A stretch of 42,987 nucleotides of DNA, taken from the NCBI GenBank assembly GCA_017883205.1, contig JADGNZ010000053.1, positions 1-42,987 on the forward strand, written 5' to 3'. The first letter of the stretch is position 1; the number at the start of each line of letters is the position of its first letter. The notes under the pieces are model-generated. The model did no database searches and had not been told where the DNA came from. It saw only the letters and a list, made by a program, of their open reading frames with translations. Position numbers and translations under genes: made by a program. Positions 28,258 through 36,216 of the stretch are shown piece after piece. The DNA comes from Thermoanaerobaculia bacterium (GTDB lineage Bacteria > Acidobacteriota > Thermoanaerobaculia > Gp7-AA8).

Positions 28258-28375
28258 GTGGTTGGACCAAGGGCGGCGAGCAGATGTTGCAGTTGGTGCT
28301 GAATCCCGTACCCGCGTGCATGCCGGGGGTAGGGAAAATCGCTGTTTCGGCCTCTCCTATGAAGATCGCTCGAAA

Positions 28376-28843
28376 TTGAGGGAGATCTACCGTCAGCTCT
28401 ATTCCATGCGCTCTCGCCTGAACGGTTCGCTCATTGCGTTCCGCTTTGCGGCAATTGAACTGAGTTACATGGAGGCAACTCGAGCGACGGCATCGCCAGC
28501 CACACCCTCCCAGATCGAAGAGCAAAGAAAGGTCGTAGAGGTGGCAACACTGCGAGTGGTCCACGACCGCACTGAGCTCGAATCGCTCCTTGGATGGATC
28601 GATCTGTCAGCTCCGCCAGACGATCATCGCTGGGGGCATGCGATCCAAAGCCTCATACGACTCGATCGGTGGAGTCCAGCGCCGACCGGAACAACAAACA
28701 GCCTGCCCGCCTGGAAAGAAGCAGAGAGAATGAGGGCGTACCAGCTTTGCACAACAGAGATCAACGCGAAGTTCGCAGAGCTTCTTATCCTGCTGCGCGA
28801 GAATCGCCGAGAACTTGCCCGCCAAGCCGCAGGCCCGCAGTGA
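28376..28843 (+). CDS. Helical hypothetical protein
   Basis: About 155 residues from a TTG at 28376; ATG 28406 is an alternative and the frame is open far upstream through the palindromic element. The part after 28376 looks coding: long amphipathic helices (L-R-E-I-Y-R-Q-L-Y-S-M-R-S-R-L, V-E-V-A-T-L-R-V-V-H-D-R-T-E-L-E-S-L-L) suggest a coiled-coil-like protein. No family is recognised. The start is uncertain and no good ribosome binding site is seen. Confidence 0.45.
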   Translation: MREIYRQLYSMRSRLNGSLIAFRFAAIELSYMEATRATASPATPSQIEEQRKVVEVATLRVVHDRTELESLLGWIDLSAPPDDHRWGHAIQSLIRLDRWSPAPTGTTNSLPAWKEAERMRAYQLCTTEINAKFAELLILLRENRRELARQAAGPQ

Positions 28844-28944
28844 AGCACCACGACAGTGCCATCGAGGCATCGAGAACAAACTCCCATACGGCGAGCATTG
28901 GTCGCCGCCGGGCCGGCGGCGGTCCAGCCGGCGAGCCGCCGGCG

Positions 28945-29637
28945 CTACGCTGCGGCGCCTTCCGGCGCCGCTCCCCTATCGATCATCCACCACGTTTCTG
29001 CCCCGCTCGTTACTTGGGCGATTGGGTAGTCCGTGCCGGACTGGAGGGCTTCGAGTACTGGCTTCTTCTTTGCGCCGGGGGCGAGGACGAGGCGGAGGGT
29101 GGCGGCGCGGAGGATGGGTTTGGTCAGGGTGACGCGCCAGGAGTCGAGGCGGGGCACATAGACCTCGGCGGCGATGCGGTCTTCGACTTCGAGGACCGGG
29201 GTGCCGGGAAAGAGGGAGGCGGTGTGGCCGTCGTCGCCCATGCCGAGGAGGACGAGGTCGAGGGTGGTGATGCCGAGGGTGCGCCATTCGTCTTCGAAGG
29301 CGCGGGCGGTGGCGGCGGGGTCGTTCAGCTCGGTGCGGAATCTCAGGAAGCGATGGCTCGGTGAGAGACCGTTGGCGAAGAGCGTCTTCTGCATCATGCC
29401 GGCGTTGGAGTCGGGATGCTCGATCGGGACGTAGCGCTCGTCGACGACGACCCAGGTGATCGGCAGCTCGGCCAACTCTTCGCGAATCGGCGTGGCCCCG
29501 AGCGCGGCGTAGAGAGGTTTGGGCGTTTCACCACCTGACAGCGCGATGGTTCGGGCGCCGGCGTTTACGCGCTGGATGATCGTTCGCGCGGTCGCGGCGA
29601 GGGCGTCTTGCGGCGTGTCGAAGATGCGAAGGTTCAT
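28945..29637 (-). CDS. pgl: 6-phosphogluconolactonase
   Basis: A 230-residue DevB-type lactonase that hydrolyses 6-phosphogluconolactone in the oxidative pentose phosphate pathway. Family signatures are present: S-G-G-E-T-P at 34-39 and G-M-G-D-D-G-H-T-A-S-L-F-P-G near 131-144. ATG 29637 is the start; the open frame continues upstream but that part is a shadow of opcA. It is the third gene of the minus-strand zwf-opcA-pgl unit. A short GC hairpin overlaps its last codons. Confidence 0.95.
   Translation of the reverse strand: MNLRIFDTPQDALAATARTIIQRVNAGARTIALSGGETPKPLYAALGATPIREELAELPITWVVVDERYVPIEHPDSNAGMMQKTLFANGLSPSHRFLRFRTELNDPAATARAFEDEWRTLGITTLDLVLLGMGDDGHTASLFPGTPVLEVEDRIAAEVYVPRLDSWRVTLTKPILRAATLRLVLAPGAKKKPVLEALQSGTDYPIAQVTSGAETWWMIDRGAAPEGAAA
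28952..28971. terminator. GC hairpin at the end of pgl
   Basis: GCGGCGCC and GGCGCCGC form an 8-bp stem with a four-base loop (GGAA on the minus strand), inside the last codons of pgl. Two further GC-rich palindromes lie just beyond it (28900-28942). Together they could end transcription of the zwf operon and of the converging gene at 28376-28843; no T-run is present. Confidence 0.45.
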
Positions 29638-29693
29638 GATTTGTTTGGACTCTCTCGACTGGTATCGCTTCGCGTCTTCGCGTGAGAAGGGTC

Positions 29694-30767
29694 TCACGCC
29701 ACGCGCTTCGCCAGCTTGATCGCGATTGGCAACACGCGGCGCAGCACGCGGTCGCCGTCGATGCGTTTGAGCTGGCGGACGATCAGTTTCTCCATCTGCT
29801 GGTCGAGCGTGCGGGTGACGGATTGGACCGTTACGCTGCCGTCGACGTTGGCGACGAGTACTCCCCGATCGCGGTCGCGGGTGATGCTGGCGCAAGCGCC
29901 GTCTTCGAACGAGATCTCGACGAGGGTGATGCCCCCGACGTCCGTCGACTGGTGCCGGCGCTCGAAGGCGTAATCGATCGAGCCGGCCGCGCCTTCCACT
30001 TTTCCGTTCGCGTCGACGGCGTGTCCGACCTGCGCGCTCAGCCACGACGCGTAGAGCAGCGACTCCACCGACTCGCCGAAGAACTCGTGGTCGGAACTGC
30101 CGGCGATGACGCGCACGCGGCGGATGGCGTTGAGGCGGGTGCGCATCGGCGGAGGATCGAAGATCGACGCGGTGGCCGCCCGCCACTCCTCGAGGCGGAC
30201 CCAGTTCAGATCCGCGGGCGAGGTCGAAGTCTGCTCGGCGATGCGGGAGACGAGCGCCAGGTCGGCGGGCGAATCGAAATAGACCGAGTCAACGATCAGC
30301 CGATCGGCCGGCTCGAGCAGCAGCTCGACATACTCCTCATGCTCGTTCGGCAGATCGCCGATCCACCAGAAGGCCACCGGCATGTCGGGAATGAGCAGCG
30401 CGCTGACGACGGGGGGCACGCGATGAATCCTGTCTCCCCCGGCGACGATGTTGATCTCCTCGGAGCAGACCTGCTTGCCGCCGCCGACGAGGTGACAGTT
30501 CGCGCTGATCCACGACGTCAGCTCCGCCTCGGCCGCAGGATTCGAGCGGACGACGATCGTGCGCTGCGGCACGACGGCGCTGGCGCGCCCGAGGGTCTCG
30601 GCAGCCTGGACATGCGCCTCGCTCGTCGATGTGTGCGCGACCACGTTCCAGAGCGCCGCGCGTGTGACGGCATCCTCCCCGTCCTGCTGCCCGCGCCACA
30701 GCTCGGAGAGGCTCTTCTCGATCGCGTTTACGTCGACGCGAACATCGGCATCGGTGAGGTCGGTCAT
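29694..30767 (-). CDS. opcA: Glucose-6-phosphate dehydrogenase assembly protein OpcA
   Basis: A 357-residue OpcA-family protein, placed between zwf and pgl. OpcA is an allosteric activator and assembly factor of glucose-6-phosphate dehydrogenase, best known from cyanobacteria and actinobacteria. Family-like segments include N-L-V-V-type V-V-P-Q-R-T-I-V-V and A-L-L-I-P-D-M-P-V-A-F-W-W-I-G-D-L-P near residue 125-142. It starts 103 bases after the zwf stop, with a long inverted repeat in between. Confidence 0.9.
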   Translation of the reverse strand: MTDLTDADVRVDVNAIEKSLSELWRGQQDGEDAVTRAALWNVVAHTSTSEAHVQAAETLGRASAVVPQRTIVVRSNPAAEAELTSWISANCHLVGGGKQVCSEEINIVAGGDRIHRVPPVVSALLIPDMPVAFWWIGDLPNEHEEYVELLLEPADRLIVDSVYFDSPADLALVSRIAEQTSTSPADLNWVRLEEWRAATASIFDPPPMRTRLNAIRRVRVIAGSSDHEFFGESVESLLYASWLSAQVGHAVDANGKVEGAAGSIDYAFERRHQSTDVGGITLVEISFEDGACASITRDRDRGVLVANVDGSVTVQSVTRTLDQQMEKLIVRQLKRIDGDRVLRRVLPIAIKLAKRVA

Positions 30768-30784
30768 ATGCGCAGGTGTCGGCG

Positions 30785-30855
30785 TTTTACGTAGGTCGGA
30801 CTCTCCAGTCCGACACCACGAACAAGTCGGACTAGAGAGTCCGACCTACGTAAAA
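30785..30855. repeat. GTAGGTCGGACT inverted repeat between zwf and opcA
   Basis: Two 30-base arms, 30785-30814 and 30826-30855, are reverse complements with a single mismatch, around an 11-base loop. The arms read TTTTACGTAGGTCGGACTCT... A further copy of the same arm begins at 42974 at the right edge of the window. It forms a very stable hairpin in the zwf-opcA message. Confidence 0.9.
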
Positions 30856-30870
30856 ACTGGTAAATCGACA

Positions 30871-32424
30871 TCACGGCCTTCTCCACTTGCGTCCGTCGCG
30901 CTCGATGAGTTTGTCCGCCGCCTCGGGACCCCAGGTTCCGCTGGGGTAGAGCTCGGGACCGATCGGATCGGCGGACCAGGCGTTGAGCAGCGGATCGAGC
31001 CAGGCCCAGGCGGTCTCCACTTCGTCGCGGCGCGCGAAAAGCGTGGAGTCGCCGAGCATCGTTTCGAGCAGGAGCCGTTCGTAGGCCTCGGGAGGCTCGG
31101 CGCCGAACGACGTTGCGTAGCGAAACTCCATCGTCACCGGAGACGTGCGCACCGTTGGGCCGGGAACCTTCGAATCGAACTTCAGGGAGATGCCTTCATC
31201 GGGCTGGATGCGAATGGCCAGCACGTTCGGCTGCATCGTCACGTTCGTGAGCTTGTTGAAGAGCGGATACGGGGCCGGACGGAAGTGGATGGAGATGTCG
31301 GTGACGCGCTTTGGCAGGCGCTTTCCGGCGCGAAGGTAGAACGGCACGTCCGCCCAGCGCCAGTTGTCGATGAAGATCTTCAACGCCGCGTACGTCTCGA
31401 CGTTCGAATTCGGATCGACCTTCACTTCCTTGCGGTAGGCGATGGCCTTCTCGCCGAGGACGGAGCCGTCGATGTACTGGCCGCGCACCGAAACGTCGGT
31501 CTCGTGCCCGCGCGGGAACTCGCGAAGCGCGCGAAGCACTTTCACCTTCTCGTCGCGCACGGCATTGGCTTCGAAGGCCACCGGTGGCTCCATCCCGATC
31601 AGCGAGACGAGCTGCAGCATGTGATTCTGGATGATGTCGCGGGAGATGCCGGAGGTCTCGAAATAGGGACCCCGCTTCTCCACGCCGATCGACTCCGCCA
31701 CGGTGATCTGCACATGGTCAATGTATTGGCGGTTCCAGAACGGCTCGAAGATCCCGTTGGCGAAGCGGAGAACGAGGAGGTTCTGGACGGTCTCTTTGCC
31801 GAGGTAGTGATCGATGCGGAAGACCTGGCGCTCGCGGAAGGTCGTCACGGCGACGCGGTTCAGCTCCTTCGCCGACGCCAGGTCGTGGCCGAACGGCTTC
31901 TCGATGATGGCGCGCGTGAACGGACCACCCTGCTCGGGATCCGAGACCATCTTCTCGCGCCCCAGCAGCTCGGTGACTGTCGGAAAGAATTGGGGCGGGA
32001 CGGCGAGGTAGTAGATCCGCCTGCCGCCGGTGCCGCGCGATTCGTCGAACTCCTTCATCCTGGCGTTCAGGCGGAGGATGCCCTCCGGCTCGCTGAATTC
32101 GCCGCGGACGTAGAAGAGGCCTTTGGCGAAGTTGTCCCAGACCGCTTCGTCGACCGGACGGGTACGTGCGAATTTGTCGCACGACTCGCGCATGGCCATG
32201 CGAAAGGCGTCGTCGGTGTAGTCCGGACGGGCGTATCCGATGATGGTCTGGCCCGGCGGAAGAAGGCCGTCGTGCGCCAGGGAGTAGAGCGCCGGGATCA
32301 GCTTGCGCTGCGTCAGATCACCCGAGGCACCGAAAATGACGAGACAGGACGCATCGGGCACGCGTTCCTGCTCCAGACCTTCCCGAAGAGGATTTGCTTC
32401 GATCGCGGGAGCCACCACCGACAT
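30871..32424 (-). CDS. zwf: Glucose-6-phosphate 1-dehydrogenase
   Basis: A 517-residue enzyme of normal length that oxidises glucose 6-phosphate to 6-phosphogluconolactone with NADP or NAD. Motifs: nucleotide-binding G-A-S-G-D-L-T at 32-38, E-K-P-F-G-H-D at 175-181, and the catalytic R-I-D-H-Y-L-G-K-E at 203-211. A GGAGGAG ribosome binding site precedes ATG 32424. It is the first gene of the zwf-opcA-pgl unit. Confidence 0.97.
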   Translation of the reverse strand: MSVVAPAIEANPLREGLEQERVPDASCLVIFGASGDLTQRKLIPALYSLAHDGLLPPGQTIIGYARPDYTDDAFRMAMRESCDKFARTRPVDEAVWDNFAKGLFYVRGEFSEPEGILRLNARMKEFDESRGTGGRRIYYLAVPPQFFPTVTELLGREKMVSDPEQGGPFTRAIIEKPFGHDLASAKELNRVAVTTFRERQVFRIDHYLGKETVQNLLVLRFANGIFEPFWNRQYIDHVQITVAESIGVEKRGPYFETSGISRDIIQNHMLQLVSLIGMEPPVAFEANAVRDEKVKVLRALREFPRGHETDVSVRGQYIDGSVLGEKAIAYRKEVKVDPNSNVETYAALKIFIDNWRWADVPFYLRAGKRLPKRVTDISIHFRPAPYPLFNKLTNVTMQPNVLAIRIQPDEGISLKFDSKVPGPTVRTSPVTMEFRYATSFGAEPPEAYERLLLETMLGDSTLFARRDEVETAWAWLDPLLNAWSADPIGPELYPSGTWGPEAADKLIERDGRKWRRP

Positions 32425-32446
32425 GTTTGCTCCTCCGTACGGCGCG

Positions 32447-32452
32447 ATTGTA
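32447..32452 (-). promoter_or_regulatory. Possible -10 box of the zwf operon
   Basis: TACAAT on the minus strand, 22 bases before the zwf ATG, fits a -10 box. No strong -35 match is seen at the usual distance (CTGACC is the nearest candidate, about 15 bases upstream). Confidence 0.4.
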
Positions 32453-32492
32453 TGCGAAGGAGTTGCCGGTCAGGCGCGGAGGAGACGCGGGG

Positions 32493-32601
32493 GATCAGAG
32501 ACAAGCGATCAGGAGATCGAAGACAAGGGATCGGTCTGATCGGTCTGATCAGACTGATCGGCCTGAGCGGCCCTGATCTCTGATCGCTAGTCTCTGATCT
32601 C
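32493..32601. repeat. GATC-dense inverted repeat
   Basis: GGATCAGAGACAAGCGATCA at the left is mirrored by GATCGCTAGTCTCTGATC at the right, with an inner run of GATCGGTCTGATCGGTCTGA units. Ten GATC sites fall in this 109-base stretch and two more in the hairpin at 32615-32648. It lies between the divergent zwf and sigma-factor genes. Confidence 0.75.
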
Positions 32602-32614
32602 TGCCTCACCACGA

Positions 32615-32648
32615 ATCAGGGATCGGAGACGCGCCCCCGATCCCTGAT
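32615..32648 (-). terminator. Hairpin after the 19-residue ORF
   Basis: ATCAGGGATCGG and CCGATCCCTGAT form a 12-bp stem with a 10-base loop, 15 bases after the stop of the small minus-strand ORF. It could end that transcript, although no T-run follows. Confidence 0.5.
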
Positions 32649-32663
32649 GCGGCGAAGACCTGA

Positions 32664-32723
32664 CTAGCCGTCCGGAACAGAAAGCCGGCTATCCAGCCAG
32701 AGATTGATGAGAAAATCGAGCAT
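32664..32723 (-). CDS. Candidate small protein, 19 residues
   Basis: M-L-D-F-L-I-N-L-W-L-D-S-R-L-S-V-P-D-G, preceded by GGGAGGGG seven bases before ATG 32723 and followed by a strong hairpin. The first ten residues are hydrophobic with acidic breaks, so it could be an amphipathic membrane peptide or a leader peptide. It lies between the divergent zwf and sigma-factor genes, on the same strand as zwf and upstream of it. No homologue is known to me; evidence is the start, the stop and the hairpin only. Confidence 0.35.
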   Translation of the reverse strand: MLDFLINLWLDSRLSVPDG

Positions 32724-32797
32724 AGACCCCTCCCTTCCGCCCACCGGACAAGCCGGGCGAACGTTCGTTCGGAGAGGCCTCTCGTCTTTGGGATCAG

Positions 32798-32819
32798 AAC
32801 CGGCAGCGCCGGTTTTGTT
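32798..32819 (+). terminator. Terminator-like hairpin before the sigma gene
   Basis: AACCGGC and GCCGGTT form a 7-bp stem around AGC, followed by TTTTGTT: an intrinsic terminator shape on the plus strand. It lies just upstream of the sigma-factor gene and could attenuate it or end an unseen short transcript. Confidence 0.6.
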
Positions 32820-32878
32820 ATCAATTGGGGATTGCCATCCGAGGAGTGGACGGCGATACTTCGCGCATCCTCCAATCC

Positions 32879-33370
32879 ATGCTTAAGGATTTCGATGCCG
32901 CACTCACCGATCGGGTCGCGGACTCCTACGAGGCCTACTACGATCTTCTTCGGTTCATCGCGCGGCGGCGCTTCCGGATCCCGGCGCCCGACATCCAGCC
33001 TCTCATCCACGACGTGTTCGTGTCGTTCATGAGGCACGAGAAAGTGATCGGCGAGGATCGTCGATGGCTCATCGCAGCCATCGGAAACGCCTGCCGCAAC
33101 TACTGGCGGAACATACGGCCGGGGCAACAGCTCGACAATGAGCTGCTCGATCCGCGAACACCTGTCGACGAAGTGCTTGCACGGCACGATGTGGCGCTAC
33201 TTTTCGCAAAGCTGCCCGTCGCCTGCCGGTCGATCCTGCGCCTGCGCTATGTCGAGGGATTGAATCCCCGCGAGATCGCCGCGCGCTACGGAACGTCGCC
33301 GGGATACATCCGGCTGAAGGTGCATCGCTGTCTGGCGGCAGCGAGACGCGCACTTGGGGAGCGCTCATGA
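32879..33370 (+). CDS. ECF-like RNA polymerase sigma factor
   Basis: A 163-residue protein from ATG 32879; in-frame TTG 32825 and GTG 32846 are alternatives. Region 2 covers about residues 15-80 (Y-D-L-L-R-F-I-A-R-R, H-D-V-F-V-S-F, R-R-W-L-I-A-A-I-G-N-A-C-R-N-Y-W) and region 4 about 115-160 (R-L-R-Y-V-E-G-L-N-P-R-E-I-A-A-R-Y-G-T-S-P-G-Y-I). It should direct RNA polymerase to a small regulon. Its stop overlaps the next gene (ATGA), a zinc-finger protein that is the likely regulator. Confidence 0.85.
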   Translation: MLKDFDAALTDRVADSYEAYYDLLRFIARRRFRIPAPDIQPLIHDVFVSFMRHEKVIGEDRRWLIAAIGNACRNYWRNIRPGQQLDNELLDPRTPVDEVLARHDVALLFAKLPVACRSILRLRYVEGLNPREIAARYGTSPGYIRLKVHRCLAAARRALGERS

Positions 33371-34689
33371 GCGAGCATCCCGATCGCACGACGCTGGCGA
33401 AGTACCTCGAAGGCGAGCCTGTCGACGACCGGCTGGCGATTGCGACGCATCTCGCCGACTGCGCCGATTGCCAGAACGAACTGGACGCCCTCGAGGCAAC
33501 GTTTCGTCTGCACGACAACGTGCTCGACTTCATCGAGTCGCGAAGAAGCGACCGCGAACGGCCACTGGAGCAATTCGACATCCTGGCCACGAGGCAGAGA
33601 ATGGGAGCGGAAGCGGCGCGCGCCGAATCCTTCTTCGGCGATCTGATGCGCCTGCCGATCGAGGAGTGGCCGTCCGCCTTCGAGGCGAACCCGCAGCACT
33701 GCACCGAAGGGATGGTCCTTCGCCTGCTGACCGAGGTGGAACTCGAGGTCAAACGGCGTCCGCAGCACGCGTTGCTGCTGATCAACGTCGCGGAGACCGT
33801 CACCGGCTCGCTCGACATTCCGGCGATCCACGTCTGCGCGGGAGATTGCTGGAAGCAGCGCGCGAACGCGCTCCGTCACCTCGGCCGCTATGCGGAGTCG
33901 CTCGAAGCGGCGGATCTCGCAGCCGCCTTCTATCGCCTGCTTCCCCTCGGCGATTTCGAGATCGGGCAGGCGCTCTACACCCGCGCCATCACCCTCTTCA
34001 AGATGACGCACTACGAGGAGGCGCTCTCCGCCCTCCAATCCGCCAAAGAGCTGCTGCGCGAATTCGGAGACACCATGCCGCTGGCGAAGACGCTCATCCT
34101 CGAAGCCTGCGTCCGCTTCGAGCAGGGTGAAATCGACTGGGCCGAGAAAACCTGGCTCGAGGTCGTACCGATGCTCAAGCGTTTCGATGACCGCATCGAG
34201 CTGGCCCGCGTTCGCGCGAACCTTGCCGAATGCAGCCTCAAACGCGGACGGCCGGCCAGCGCGCTGGCGCAAGCGCAGGCGGCCGCAACCGGCTTCGCGG
34301 AGCTGCAAATGGACGCGGAGCGGATCCGATCGGAATGGATGGTCGCCGCAATCCTCCGCGCACTGGGCGAACACGACCGAGCGCTCGAGCTTCTCTACAG
34401 CGCCTCCGCCTCCTTCCGCGCGCTCGGCATGACCTCGGACGCCGGCTTCGTCAACCTAGACATCACCGAAGAGCTCCTCCGCCGCAACGAGTGGAGCGAA
34501 GCAGCCAACATCGCCCGCGAACTGGCGGGGCTGTTCACAGCCGCCGGCGTAACCCTCGCCAGCGTGACCGCACTCTCCTACCTCCGCACCGCCGTCGAAG
34601 GCGAACGCGCCACGCCGGCACTCGTTCGCTACGTTCGAGACTACGTCGCCGCCGATGATCCGGCGCGCGCGTTTTCGGCGCCGTCGTAG
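33367..34689 (+). CDS. Zinc-finger (anti-sigma-like) TPR protein
   Basis: A 440-residue protein. The N-terminus has the zf-HC2 pattern His28-x3-Cys32-x2-Cys35 (T-H-L-A-D-C-A-D-C-Q) of zinc-binding anti-sigma factors. The rest (about 130-420) is made of TPR-like helical pairs, such as A-L-R-H-L-G-R-Y-A-E-S-L-E-A-A and A-L-Y-T-R-A-I-T-L-F. No membrane helix is seen, so unlike most anti-sigma factors it is soluble and would sense a cytoplasmic partner through the TPRs. It is coupled to the sigma factor by ATGA. Confidence 0.85.
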   Translation: MSEHPDRTTLAKYLEGEPVDDRLAIATHLADCADCQNELDALEATFRLHDNVLDFIESRRSDRERPLEQFDILATRQRMGAEAARAESFFGDLMRLPIEEWPSAFEANPQHCTEGMVLRLLTEVELEVKRRPQHALLLINVAETVTGSLDIPAIHVCAGDCWKQRANALRHLGRYAESLEAADLAAAFYRLLPLGDFEIGQALYTRAITLFKMTHYEEALSALQSAKELLREFGDTMPLAKTLILEACVRFEQGEIDWAEKTWLEVVPMLKRFDDRIELARVRANLAECSLKRGRPASALAQAQAAATGFAELQMDAERIRSEWMVAAILRALGEHDRALELLYSASASFRALGMTSDAGFVNLDITEELLRRNEWSEAANIARELAGLFTAAGVTLASVTALSYLRTAVEGERATPALVRYVRDYVAADDPARAFSAPS

Positions 34690-34751
34690 AGATCGAGTAC
34701 CCGGAATCGACCCCGCGCTCGAAGCGGGGCGGTACCGCTGACAAGACATCA

Positions 34752-34860
34752 CCGTCGGGCGAGGACGCCCAACGGGAGCAGGCAAGGACGCCTGCACTAC
34801 GTCGCCGGAACGTAGTGCGGGCATTCCTGCCTGCTCCCGACGGGCGTCCCTGCCCGGCGG
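34752..34860. repeat. GC-rich palindromic element, copy 3
   Basis: Outer ends GTCGGGCGAGGACGCCC and GGGCGTCCCTGCCCGGC mirror each other; inside, GGGAGCAGGCAAGGACGCCT...ACTACGT pairs with ACGTAGT...CCTGCCTGCTCCC around CGCCGGA. The outer part matches the family at 2176 and 28156; the inner part differs. It lies between the converging TPR protein and dipeptidase genes and may terminate both. Confidence 0.8.
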
Positions 34861-34885
34861 TGTCGACGTGCCGGAAGTCGTACGC

Positions 34886-36127
34886 CTACTTCGCCGCGCT
34901 TGGTATCACCGGAGCCGCCGCGGGCTCCTTCGTCTGCAGCTCCTTGGCGATCTTCTCCACTTCCCCAAACACGCGCATGAAGTTTTCGCCCATGATTTTG
35001 CGGACGTCGTCATCGGCGTAGCCGCGGCGTTTCAACTCGGCGCGAATCGCGGGGAGTTTGCTGATGTCTTCCATCCCTTCGGGCACTTCGGGGATGCCGT
35101 CGAAGTCTGAGCCGATGCCGACGTGATCGATGCCGGCGACCTTCACCATGTGGTCGATGTGATCGACGATCACGGTCCACGACACCTTCGGCAGAGGATT
35201 GGCCGCCATCAACGCGCGCAGACCCTCCTCGTACACCGCTCCTTCCGAGGGATCTTTCGCTTTCAACGCGGCGATCTCGGGCTTGAGCTTTTCTTCCCGC
35301 GCCTTCGAGGCCTTGGCCACCTCGTCGGAGAGAAAGGCGGGATAGAAGTTCACCATCGCCACGCCGCCGTTTTTCGAGAGCGCGGCGAGCATCTCGTCCG
35401 TCATGTTGCGCGGTGCGCTGGCCAGCGCGCGCGAGGAGGAGTGCGAGGCAATCACCGGCGCCTTCGACACTTCGATGACATCGTAGAAGGTCTTGTCACT
35501 GACGTGCGAGACGTCGACGAGCATGCCGAGGCGGTTCATCTCCAGGACAACGTCTTTGCCGAATGGCGTAAGGCCGTTGTGCGTCGGTTCATCTCCCGAC
35601 GAGTCGGCCCAGTTGTTCGTGTTCGTGTGTGTCAGGGTCATGTAGCGCGCGCCGAAGCGGTAAAAGGCGCGAAGAACGTCGAGGGAGTCTTCGATGGCAT
35701 GACCGCCTTCGATACCGATGAGGATGGCGCGGCGGTTGCCGGCGACTGCGGCCTTGATCCCGGCCGTCGACGTCGCGAAGCGGACCCATGTCGGACAGGC
35801 GTCCGCCATCTCATGGATGGTCTCCATGATCTTCAGACAGAACGCGGCCGCTCCTTTGTTGGCGTATTTGGCGGGAACGTATGCGGCGAAGAACTCCGCG
35901 TCGAGACCGCCCGCTTTCATGCGCGGATAGTCGAAGTGCCCGCGGGTGTTGAGCGCGCCGAGGTCGAAGGGATGATCGAGGAACTGGGTGGGAGTGTCGG
36001 CATGGGTGTCGACCGTGATGCCGGCAGGAGCCGCCGCCACCTTCGGAACCGGTTTGACGACGCGGCGCGCGGCATAGATCGGCGTGACGGCGACGAGAAG
36101 GAGAGCAAGCGCAACGCGTTTCGGCAT
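34886..36127 (-). CDS. Exported membrane dipeptidase (M19)
   Basis: A 413-residue renal-dipeptidase-type zinc hydrolase with a Sec signal peptide (residues ~1-20). Metal ligands expected for the family are present: D-T-H-A-D-T at 40-45, Glu in G-I-E-G-G-H, and the histidines of V-S-H-V-S-D and I-A-S-H-S-S-S. It should hydrolyse dipeptides, possibly with D-residues or from peptidoglycan, in the periplasm. The C-terminus ends E-P-A-A-A-P-V-I-P-S-A-A-K, a disordered tail. Confidence 0.92.
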   Translation of the reverse strand: MPKRVALALLLVAVTPIYAARRVVKPVPKVAAAPAGITVDTHADTPTQFLDHPFDLGALNTRGHFDYPRMKAGGLDAEFFAAYVPAKYANKGAAAFCLKIMETIHEMADACPTWVRFATSTAGIKAAVAGNRRAILIGIEGGHAIEDSLDVLRAFYRFGARYMTLTHTNTNNWADSSGDEPTHNGLTPFGKDVVLEMNRLGMLVDVSHVSDKTFYDVIEVSKAPVIASHSSSRALASAPRNMTDEMLAALSKNGGVAMVNFYPAFLSDEVAKASKAREEKLKPEIAALKAKDPSEGAVYEEGLRALMAANPLPKVSWTVIVDHIDHMVKVAGIDHVGIGSDFDGIPEVPEGMEDISKLPAIRAELKRRGYADDDVRKIMGENFMRVFGEVEKIAKELQTKEPAAAPVIPSAAK

Positions 36128-36216
36128 CGCGCTAGGTTAGCAGGAGGTTGCTGGGTTGCTGGGGGTTCATTCGGAACACCCCAGCGTGAGAGCTCAGCAA
36201 CCGAGCAACTCAGTCG

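Noticed and set aside
28945-30186. Long form of pgl starting inside opcA
   Set aside because: The extra part is a shadow of opcA; the family start is at 29637.
29682-32583. Long plus-strand open frames opposite opcA and zwf
   Set aside because: Shadows of the zwf-opcA-pgl operon, whose products have clear family motifs.
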